Assembly: GCA_003154135.1 (NCBI GenBank)
Contig: PMCN01000221.1
Location: forward strand, 259 to 12,192
Direction of reading: 5' to 3'
Source: Acidimicrobiaceae bacterium
GTDB lineage: Bacteria > Actinomycetota > Acidimicrobiia > Acidimicrobiales > Ilumatobacteraceae
Length of the DNA: 11,934 nucleotides
Shown here: in pieces, positions 6,627-11,934 of the stretch
How positions within the stretch are numbered: position 1 is the first letter of the stretch
Layout of the letters: the number at the start of each line of letters is the position of its first letter
The notes under the pieces: model-generated
Database searches by the model: none
What the model was told of the DNA's origin: nothing
What the model saw: the letters and a program-made list of their open reading frames with translations, nothing else
Made by a program: the position numbers and the translations under genes

Positions 6627-7178
6627 TCAATCAGCCGGTCGGCCGATGCAGTACACGACGTGCCGCTGCCCGTGCCAGCCGGGCGTCATCGGGTGGTCGA
6701 ACTCGCGTGACGGGTCGAGGCGCATGCCGATCTTCTGCATCACGCGCTGCGACTTGAGGTTGAGCGTCGTGGTGAAGCTGACGATCTCGTCGTGCGGCAG
6801 TTCGACGTGCTCGAAGCCGTAGCGCAACGCCGCAGCGGCACCCTCCGGCGCGAAGCCGTGGCCCCAGTGCTGTCGTGCCAGTCGCCAGCCCACCTCGACG
6901 CACGGGGTGAGCCCGTCGACGTGCCAGGTGGGCGCGGAGAGACCGATGAAGCCGATGAAGGCGTGGGTGTCGAGCCGCTCGACGGCCCAGAGGCCGAAGT
7001 CGCGCACCTCCCACATCGTCGACATGTGGTCAACCATCTCGTCGCTCTGATCGCGCGAGAGCGTCGACGGGAAGTGCTCCATCACCTCGATGTCGCCGTT
7101 GAGCTCGGCGTAGGGCACCTTGTCGGTGTCGCGCCAGCCACGCAGCAGGAGCCGCGGCGTGCGCAGCTCGGGCGTCAT
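6627..7178 (-). CDS. GNAT family N-acetyltransferase, RimJ/RimL-like
   Basis: A single-domain acetyltransferase of 183 residues in the acetyl-CoA-dependent GNAT superfamily. It opens with the RimJ/RimL-like pattern RTPRLLLRGWRDTD (6-19). The middle has FIGFIGLSAPTW (74-85) and VEVGWRLARQHWGHGFAPEG, in which QHWGHGFAPEG is the pyrophosphate-binding Q/RxxGxG/A loop. The final part includes TLNLKSQRVMQKIGM, the usual N-x-x-S-x-x-x-x-x-K-x-G-M segment. The substrate is not predictable; relatives modify ribosomal proteins, other proteins, antibiotics or small amines. It starts with ATG 36 bases after the small membrane protein gene and ends 38 bases before aroQ. It interrupts what is often a direct aroB-aroQ junction. 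Confidence 0.9.
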   Translation of the reverse strand: MTPELRTPRLLLRGWRDTDKVPYAELNGDIEVMEHFPSTLSRDQSDEMVDHMSTMWEVRDFGLWAVERLDTHAFIGFIGLSAPTWHVDGLTPCVEVGWRLARQHWGHGFAPEGAAAALRYGFEHVELPHDEIVSFTTTLNLKSQRVMQKIGMRLDPSREFDHPMTPGWHGQRHVVYCIGRPAD

Positions 7179-7214
7179 CCGCGCGAACCGAGGGCGTTCA
7201 TCCGCTCGATTGAA

Positions 7215-7622
7215 TCACAGTGCAGCGAGGCGGTGGGCCTCGGCGCGCTGACCCGACGGCACCCACAGCTGCGCCGTGCCGACCTCGAAGTACGCCTGCC
7301 GGTTGGGCCCCTTCCATCGAATGGACGAGGGCGGCCAGCGCGTGGCCGTCGCCTCTGCATCGGGCCGCCCCCGACGCGGATGGTCGATCACCAGGACGGC
7401 GCGGTCGGTGACCATCACCGTGAAGGCGGGTCGGCGACGCGTGACGAACGTGGTGACCATCACCGAGAAGCCTGCCGCGATGGCTGCGGTGGCGACGACG
7501 GGCAGCCAGATGACGAGCGGCATCATCACCGCGAACGACTGCAGCGTGAGCACCCCCGGCCATGCGCCACGCAGCGCGCCGAACGAGCCCAGCGGTGTCT
7601 CGTCGGGTTCGAGCCCGCTCAC
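7215..7622 (-). CDS. Small membrane protein of unknown function coupled to aroB
   Basis: A 135-residue protein I do not recognise. Residues 22-60 are strongly hydrophobic and long enough for one long or two short membrane helices with a tight turn. They are followed by the basic stretch TRRRP (61-65), which by the positive-inside rule suggests the C-terminal part is cytoplasmic. Residues 66-135 look like a small beta-rich domain (FTVMVTDRAVLVID at 67-80), reminiscent of bacterial PH-like domains that follow two membrane helices. That resemblance is weak. The start GTG overlaps the aroB stop as GTGA, which argues that it is a real, co-translated gene. The coding frame keeps the same GC-rich codon use as its neighbours. 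It could have an envelope role or be a lineage-specific passenger of the aro operon. Confidence 0.72.
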   Translation of the reverse strand: MSGLEPDETPLGSFGALRGAWPGVLTLQSFAVMMPLVIWLPVVATAAIAAGFSVMVTTFVTRRRPAFTVMVTDRAVLVIDHPRRGRPDAEATATRWPPSSIRWKGPNRQAYFEVGTAQLWVPSGQRAEAHRLAAL

Positions 7623-8641
7623 GGCATCGCGGCGAGCGCGGCGAGTGCGGCCTCGGCAGGCACACCCGACACCACCTCGACGCCGTCGGGACCATCGAGC
7701 ACGAACGTGAGGCCCGCCGACAGCACCTTCTTGTCGAGGCCCATCAGCGCCACCAGTGCCTGCGGATCGAGGCCCGGAGGCAACGAGGTGTCGAGCTCGT
7801 AGGCGCCACCGACGACGTCGTAGTGCTGCTGCACACGTGCGTCGTCGATTCGACCGAGGTGACGAGCGAGTTGCGCCGCGTACACGAGTCCGATCGCCAC
7901 AGCCTCACCGTGGGCGACGGCGTGGTCGGTGGCGGTCTCGATCGCGTGCGCCAACGTGTGACCGTAGTTGAGCAGTGCGCGCCGGCCTCCCTCGCGCTCG
8001 TCACCGGACACCACGTCGGCCTTGATCTGCACGCACCGGGCGATGCGCTCGGGTTCGGGCATCGACAACAGATCGTCGCCGGTGAGGAAGTGGTACTTCG
8101 CCATCTCGCCCCGGCCGCAGCGCAGCTCGCGCGGCGGCAACGTGGCGAGTGCGTCGAGATCGCACACCACCCCGCTCGGCTGCCAGTACGCGCCCACCAG
8201 GTTCTTGCCGCCCACACCGCCGACGACCGGAAGGTTGACGCCGGTCTTGCCACCGATGGCCGCGTCGACCATTCCCACCAGCGTGGTGGCGACGTGCACC
8301 ACGGCCACACCGCGGTGCCACGATGCGGCCGCGAAACCGGCCACGTCGGTGACCATGCCGCCACCGACACCGATGACGACGTCGCTGCGGGTGAGGCCCA
8401 TCGCAGCGAAGTCGCGGCACAACGACTCGACGGTGGCGAGGGTCTTGTGCGCCTCACCGTGACCGATCTCGAACCGCTCGAACGGAACGCCCGGTTGCAC
8501 GTCGAGCGGGATGCCCGCCTGGGTGACGACGGCCGCGCGCCGCGCGCCGACGGGCAGGAGCGCCGCCAGCTCGTTGACGGCGCCGTGGCCGACGAGCACG
8601 TCGTAGCTGCGGTCGTCGAGAGGTACGCGCACCGTGATCAC
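7619..8641 (-). CDS. aroB: 3-dehydroquinate synthase
   Basis: AroB turns DAHP into 3-dehydroquinate, step 2 of the shikimate pathway, using NAD and a divalent metal. The 340-residue length is normal. The NAD-binding motif is GVGGGMVTDVAGF (91-103). The active-site loop is TTLVGMVDAAIGGKTGVN (119-136), with Lys132. The three expected metal ligands are present: Glu179 in RGEMAKY, His228 in LNYGHTLAHAIE and His244 in HGEAVAIGL. The wording of the loop and of RGEMAKYHFL departs from the E. coli type but matches an actinobacterial form as I recall it. The GTG start overlaps the aroK stop as GTGA, and its own stop overlaps the next gene as GTGA, so it is probably translationally coupled on both sides. 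Confidence 0.97.
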   Translation of the reverse strand: MITVRVPLDDRSYDVLVGHGAVNELAALLPVGARRAAVVTQAGIPLDVQPGVPFERFEIGHGEAHKTLATVESLCRDFAAMGLTRSDVVIGVGGGMVTDVAGFAAASWHRGVAVVHVATTLVGMVDAAIGGKTGVNLPVVGGVGGKNLVGAYWQPSGVVCDLDALATLPPRELRCGRGEMAKYHFLTGDDLLSMPEPERIARCVQIKADVVSGDEREGGRRALLNYGHTLAHAIETATDHAVAHGEAVAIGLVYAAQLARHLGRIDDARVQQHYDVVGGAYELDTSLPPGLDPQALVALMGLDKKVLSAGLTFVLDGPDGVEVVSGVPAEAALAALAAMP

Positions 8642-9147
8642 CGCAGCACCGCCTCCACGATCTCGTTGATGGAGCGGTTGTCGACCAGCACGATGGCGTC
8701 GGCAACCTCGCGGTACAGGGGTTCACGCTCGACGAACATGCGTTGCAACGTACCCGCCGGATCGTCGTCGAGCAGTGGACGGTGGCCGCCGTTGCGCACC
8801 CGTTCGACCAACGTCGCGGGGTCGGCGCACAGCCACACCACCCGCGCACCCGAGCTCTTGAGCGCGACCCGGTTGCCCGCACCGAGCACCACTCCGCCGG
8901 CTGCGGCCACCACCACCGGCTCTGGTGACTCGAGCGCCTCGCGCAGCACCTCCGACTCGAGCGCACGAAACGCGGGCTCGCCGTCGGCCGCGAAGATCTC
9001 GCGCACGGTGCGGCCGCCGCGTGCCTCGATGACCGCGTCGGTGTCGAACACCCGGCGATCGAGCCGGTCGCCCAGAACCCTCGCCACCGTGGTCTTGCCC
9101 ACACCCATCATCCCCACCAGCACCAGATGCTGATCGCTGGCGATCAT
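8638..9147 (-). CDS. aroK: Shikimate kinase
   Basis: AroK phosphorylates shikimate at O3 with ATP, step 5 of the pathway. The 169-residue protein is a standard single-domain NMP-kinase fold. It has the Walker A loop GMMGVGKTT (12-20), the shikimate-binding FDTDAVIE (34-41, Asp35 and Asp37) and FRALESEVL (60-68, Arg61). It also has the Gly-Gly pair in AAAGGVVL (81-88), the lid RPLLDDD (123-129) and REPLYREVADAIV (141-153) with Arg141. The ATG lies 13 bases after the aroC stop, preceded by GAGGCAGG at a usable distance. AroK and AroB are next to each other and overlap by 4 bases, the usual arrangement. Confidence 0.97.
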   Translation of the reverse strand: MIASDQHLVLVGMMGVGKTTVARVLGDRLDRRVFDTDAVIEARGGRTVREIFAADGEPAFRALESEVLREALESPEPVVVAAAGGVVLGAGNRVALKSSGARVVWLCADPATLVERVRNGGHRPLLDDDPAGTLQRMFVEREPLYREVADAIVLVDNRSINEIVEAVLR

Positions 9148-9160
9148 GGCAGTGCCTGCC

Positions 9161-10324
9161 TCACGGCAGTGTGGCCCGGAAGCCCTGGGCGTTGCGCACG
9201 AACTCGGAGACGCTGTCGCCGCCGAACTTGCGCTGCGCTTCGGCGGCGAGCACGAGCGCCACCATGGTCTCGGCCACGACTCCCATCGCGGGCACGGCGG
9301 TCACGTCGGTGCGCTCCTTGAAGCTCACAGTCTGCTCCTTGGTGACCACGTCGACCGTCTTCAGCGTGGGCCGGTTGAGCGTTGCCAACGGCTTCATCGC
9401 CGCCCGCACGACGAGCAGCTCGCCCGTGGTGATGCCGCCTTCCGTACCGCCCGCCAGGCTGCTGTCGCGGCGGTAGTCGTTGAGCTGGGGCACCCACGAG
9501 ATGGGGTCGTGGGCGACGCTGCCGCGCCGGCCCGCCACGTCGAACGCATCGCCGATCTCGACGCCCTTCACGGCCTGGATGCTCATGACGGCCTGGGCGA
9601 GCGCGGCGTCGATCTTGCGGTCCCAGTGCACGTGACTGCCGAGGCCGACGGGCACCCCGTACGCAAGCACTTCTGCCACGCCACCCAGCGAGTCGCCGTC
9701 CTTGGCGCACGCCTTGATCTCCTCGATCATCGCCTCGGTGGTCGCGGGGTCGAAGCAGCGCACTTCGGAGGCGTCGACGGCTGCGAGGTCGGCGGGACGG
9801 GGACGCACACCGCTGGTGTTGTGCACCGGACCCATCTGCGTGATGTGCGAGATGACCGACACGCCCAGGTGCGAGAGCAGCTTCTTCGCCACCGCGCCGG
9901 CGGCCACACGGGCCGCGGTCTCTCGCGCACTGGCCCGCTCGAGCACGTCGCGGGCGTCGGTGAAGCCATACTTCTGCATGCCGACGAGATCGGCGTGACC
10001 CGGCCGCACCGACGTGAGCGGATCCTTCGTGACGCCGGGCGCCGGCGACATCTCGTCGTGCCACTTGTCGCTGCGGAACCACTCGCTGTTCTTGATCTCG
10101 ATGGCCACTGGCGACCCGAGCGTGCGACCGTGACGAACGCCACCGACGAGGGTGAGCTCGTCCTCCTCGAACCGCTGGCGCGGGCCGCGGCCGTAACCCA
10201 GGCGACGGCGGGCCATCTCGGCCTGGATCTCCTCGACCGTGATCTCGAGACCCGCGGGAAGGCCCTCGATGATGACCACGAGCGCTTGCCCGTGTGATTC
10301 GCCGGCGGTGAGGAAACGAAGCAT
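9161..10324 (-). CDS. aroC: Chorismate synthase
   Basis: AroC removes phosphate from EPSP to make chorismate, the last common step to aromatic amino acids, folate and quinones; it needs reduced FMN. The protein is 387 residues, full length. The family signatures are all visible: AGESHGQ at 7-13 with His11, RRRLGYGRGPRQRFEEDE (39-56), SVRPGHAD (105-112) and the signature RASARETAARVA (130-141). Further on are GSHVHWDRKID, the GGTEGGITTGE loop, and RTDVTAVPAMGVVAE near the C-terminus. ATG 10324 is fixed by the family N-terminus MLRFLTAGESHG; it follows the aroE stop by 10 bases with no strong ribosome site. Flavin reductase activity is not encoded nearby, so FMN reduction must come from elsewhere if the enzyme is monofunctional. 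Confidence 0.98.
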   Translation of the reverse strand: MLRFLTAGESHGQALVVIIEGLPAGLEITVEEIQAEMARRRLGYGRGPRQRFEEDELTLVGGVRHGRTLGSPVAIEIKNSEWFRSDKWHDEMSPAPGVTKDPLTSVRPGHADLVGMQKYGFTDARDVLERASARETAARVAAGAVAKKLLSHLGVSVISHITQMGPVHNTSGVRPRPADLAAVDASEVRCFDPATTEAMIEEIKACAKDGDSLGGVAEVLAYGVPVGLGSHVHWDRKIDAALAQAVMSIQAVKGVEIGDAFDVAGRRGSVAHDPISWVPQLNDYRRDSSLAGGTEGGITTGELLVVRAAMKPLATLNRPTLKTVDVVTKEQTVSFKERTDVTAVPAMGVVAETMVALVLAAEAQRKFGGDSVSEFVRNAQGFRATLP

Positions 10325-10334
10325 TCGTGCCAGG

Positions 10335-11165
10335 TTACTGGTGGCGCGCGGCGAGTTCCCGCTCTGCAGCGGCCGCCATCACCGCAGGATCGGGCCGGGC
10401 CCCGTGCCAGAGCACCTGCTGCAGCACGGCCTGGTGCACGAGCATCGCCAGCCCGTCGACAGTGGTCGCGCCCGCCGCCCGCGCGGCGCGCAAGAGCGCC
10501 GTGTCGCGCGGGTGGTACACGATGTCGGCCACCACCTGGCCGGCGCGGAGCAGCGCGGCATCGCAGGGAATGTCGTCGCTGCCCATGCCGATGGACGTGG
10601 CGTTGACCACGATGTCGGCGTCACGGATGTCGCCCGCGGCGCCGATCACACCCACGCCCCCGGCCAGCGCGACGGTGTGCTGTGCCGTGGAGAACGTGCG
10701 GTTCACCACTGCGATTCGACCCGCACCCGCGCGCGCGAGTGCGTCGCTGATGGCCCGCGCCGCGCCTCCCGCGCCCAGCAAGCACACCGATCGACCGGCG
10801 ACGTCGACGCCGTGTGCCGCGAGCGAGGCGATGAACCCGGCTCCGTCGGTGCTGTGGCCGACGAGCCGTCCGTCGGCGGCGGGTACCACGGTGTTGACGC
10901 TCTGCAGCGCGGTGGCCGCAGGGTCGAGCTCGTCGACCGCGAGCGCCACTGCCTCCTTGTGCGGCATGGTGACCGACAGCCCACCGAGCCCGAACGTGCG
11001 CATGGCCTGCAATGCCACGTGCGCATCACCCGGCTGCACCTCGAGCGCGACGTACACCCAGTCGAGCCCGAGCTGTCGGAAGCCGGCGTTGTGCAACGCC
11101 GGCGACAAGCTGTGCTGCACGGGGCTGCCGATGACCGCGGCCACCCGGGTGCTGCCCGAGATCAC
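10335..11165 (-). CDS. aroE: Shikimate dehydrogenase (NADP)
   Basis: AroE reduces 3-dehydroshikimate to shikimate, step 4 of the pathway. The 276 residues comprise an N-terminal substrate domain and a Rossmann domain. Substrate residues are seen in GSPVQHSLSPALHN (13-26), SVTMPHK (64-70, catalytic Lys70), SVNTVV (89-94) and HSTDGAGF (104-111, catalytic Asp107). The nucleotide loop is GAGGAARAI (131-139), with VVNRT (153-157), where the Asn-Arg-Thr motif favours NADP. The C-terminal side has VVNATSIGM and VADIVYHPRDTALL. GTG 11165 forms a GTGA overlap with the mltG stop and sits just before the family N-terminus. The longer open frame upstream is mltG read out of frame. It ends with TAA, 10 bases before aroC. 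Confidence 0.96.
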   Translation of the reverse strand: MISGSTRVAAVIGSPVQHSLSPALHNAGFRQLGLDWVYVALEVQPGDAHVALQAMRTFGLGGLSVTMPHKEAVALAVDELDPAATALQSVNTVVPAADGRLVGHSTDGAGFIASLAAHGVDVAGRSVCLLGAGGAARAISDALARAGAGRIAVVNRTFSTAQHTVALAGGVGVIGAAGDIRDADIVVNATSIGMGSDDIPCDAALLRAGQVVADIVYHPRDTALLRAARAAGATTVDGLAMLVHQAVLQQVLWHGARPDPAVMAAAAERELAARHQ

Positions 11166-11934
11166 AGCAGACCCTTGTCGCGTGCCTTCTGGACGTTGGC
11201 CTCGTGCTGCTGGATGGTGACCGCGAACGCGTGATGCCCCTCGGTGTCGCTGATGACGTAGTACAGGTACACGCACGGCGTGCTCGCAGGCAGCCCCTTG
11301 CACAGCGGGTCGCCCTGCGACGGGTTGGCAGCCGGGTTGAGCGCGGCGTCGATGCTGGCACGGCCCGGGTTGGCGATGGGCGTGGGCGGCAGACCGGCGT
11401 GCAGGTACGTGTTGTAGGGCGTGTCGAGTGCCTTCAGCTCGGCGAACGGCCGCGTGCCGTCCTGCTGGTAGTAGAGCGTTGCGTCGACCTGCAACGGCAT
11501 GGTGAAGAACAGCCGGTTGTAGATGACGCGTGCGATCTTGGCCCGGTCTTCGGGCACCTTGGCCTCACGCTCGATGATGCTGGCCACGATGAGCACCTGG
11601 TACGGCGTGAGACCGAGCTGCTTGGCCTTGGTGTCGATGTTGAGCTGCCCACCGACGCGCTCCATCAGGCTCACCATGCGTCGCACCACCTGACCCTCGG
11701 TCTCGCCGTTCGACACCTGGTAGGTGTCGGGGAACAGCAGACCCTCGAGCGAGTTCACCTCGACCGGCTCGTAGGTGGAGCGGATGAGGCCGTCGGTGGC
11801 GGCTACGCCGAAGCTCGTCGACGACAGTCGCGGCACCTTTGCCTGCAGACGCAACCCCATCTTCTCGTACGTGAAGCCTTCCGGGAATGTGACCGACGTG
11901 AATGTCTGCGACGGTGGCGTGCGCAGGATGCGCA
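11162..11934 (-). CDS. mltG: Endolytic murein transglycosylase MltG (YceG-like), 5' end cut by window edge
   Basis: MltG is an inner-membrane enzyme that cleaves nascent peptidoglycan strands outside the cell and is thought to terminate glycan growth. The last 256 residues are visible, in frame to the right edge; the membrane anchor and most of the LysM-like part are beyond it. Family landmarks are TFPEGFTYEKMG near the edge, SLEGLLFPDTYQV and the catalytic stretch VASIIEREAKVPEDRAKIAR, whose first Glu after Ile-Ile is the expected catalytic residue. These are followed by VIYNRL, MPLQVDATLYY, DTPYNTYLHAGLPPTPIANPG and ASIDAALNPA. Two cysteines 9 residues apart (codons at 11300-11302 and 11273-11275) lie in the outside-facing C-terminal part and could form a disulphide. 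The stop overlaps aroE as GTGA. An mltG-aroE junction is widespread in actinobacteria. Confidence 0.95.
   Translation of the reverse strand, partial: RILRTPPSQTFTSVTFPEGFTYEKMGLRLQAKVPRLSSTSFGVAATDGLIRSTYEPVEVNSLEGLLFPDTYQVSNGETEGQVVRRMVSLMERVGGQLNIDTKAKQLGLTPYQVLIVASIIEREAKVPEDRAKIARVIYNRLFFTMPLQVDATLYYQQDGTRPFAELKALDTPYNTYLHAGLPPTPIANPGRASIDAALNPAANPSQGDPLCKGLPASTPCVYLYYVISDTEGHHAFAVTIQQHEANVQKARDKGLL

Noticed and set aside
7562..9133. A 523-codon plus-strand open frame opposite aroB and aroK
   Set aside because: It is antisense to two clear enzymes and has the low-complexity Arg/His/Ala composition typical of shadow frames in GC-rich DNA; no motif is seen.
1..11934. Mobile elements, phage genes, CRISPR arrays, tRNA or rRNA
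   Set aside because: No transposase or integrase motif, terminal repeats, regular spacer array, or tRNA/rRNA sequence was seen on either strand.

Overview
This is a GC-rich, gene-dense bacterial chromosomal segment. It carries the conserved actinobacterial order mltG-aroE-aroC-aroK-aroB-aroQ-Xaa-Pro peptidase-efp-nusB, with carA further along on the same strand. Frequent GTG starts and many 4-base stop/start overlaps also fit a high-GC actinobacterium. The form of AroB (AIGGKTGVN, RGEMAKYHFL) makes me lean to the Acidimicrobiia, but that is recollection of family sequences, not a search result. No rRNA, tRNA, insertion sequence, integrase, CRISPR array or phage gene is visible, and no stretch over 300 bases lacks a gene.

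Layout. All genes but one are on the minus strand, so the main transcription unit reads from right to left. At the right edge is the 3' two thirds of mltG (cell-wall lytic transglycosylase). It is followed tightly by aroE, aroC, aroK and aroB, then a small membrane protein of unknown function, a GNAT acetyltransferase, aroQ, an M24 Xaa-Pro peptidase, efp, nusB and a DUF2079 multi-pass membrane protein. Gaps in this run are 38 bases or less, and several junctions are GTGA or ATGA overlaps, so it is probably one operon. At the left, a single plus-strand gene encodes a fused family-2 glycosyltransferase and SAM methyltransferase. It converges on the DUF2079 gene with a 92-base tail-to-tail overlap, and it diverges from carA, which runs off the left edge.

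How the genes work together. AroB, AroQ, AroE, AroK and AroC supply steps 2, 3, 4, 5 and 7 of the shikimate pathway to chorismate; DAHP synthase and EPSP synthase (aroA) are not here. EF-P, NusB and the proline peptidase belong to translation, transcription and peptide turnover. CarA makes carbamoyl phosphate for arginine and pyrimidines. The glycosyltransferase-methyltransferase and the DUF2079 protein look like envelope-glycan functions. They occupy the place where many actinobacteria carry pyrR-pyrB-pyrC between nusB and carA.

The most notable regulatory feature is a 27-base block upstream of carA with three TGCATG repeats exactly 10 bases apart. It contains a perfect 16-base palindrome resembling an ARG box. 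Most of the window is ordinary housekeeping. The less ordinary parts are the carA/glycosyltransferase divergent region, the fusion protein, the convergent overlap and the small membrane protein coupled to aroB.
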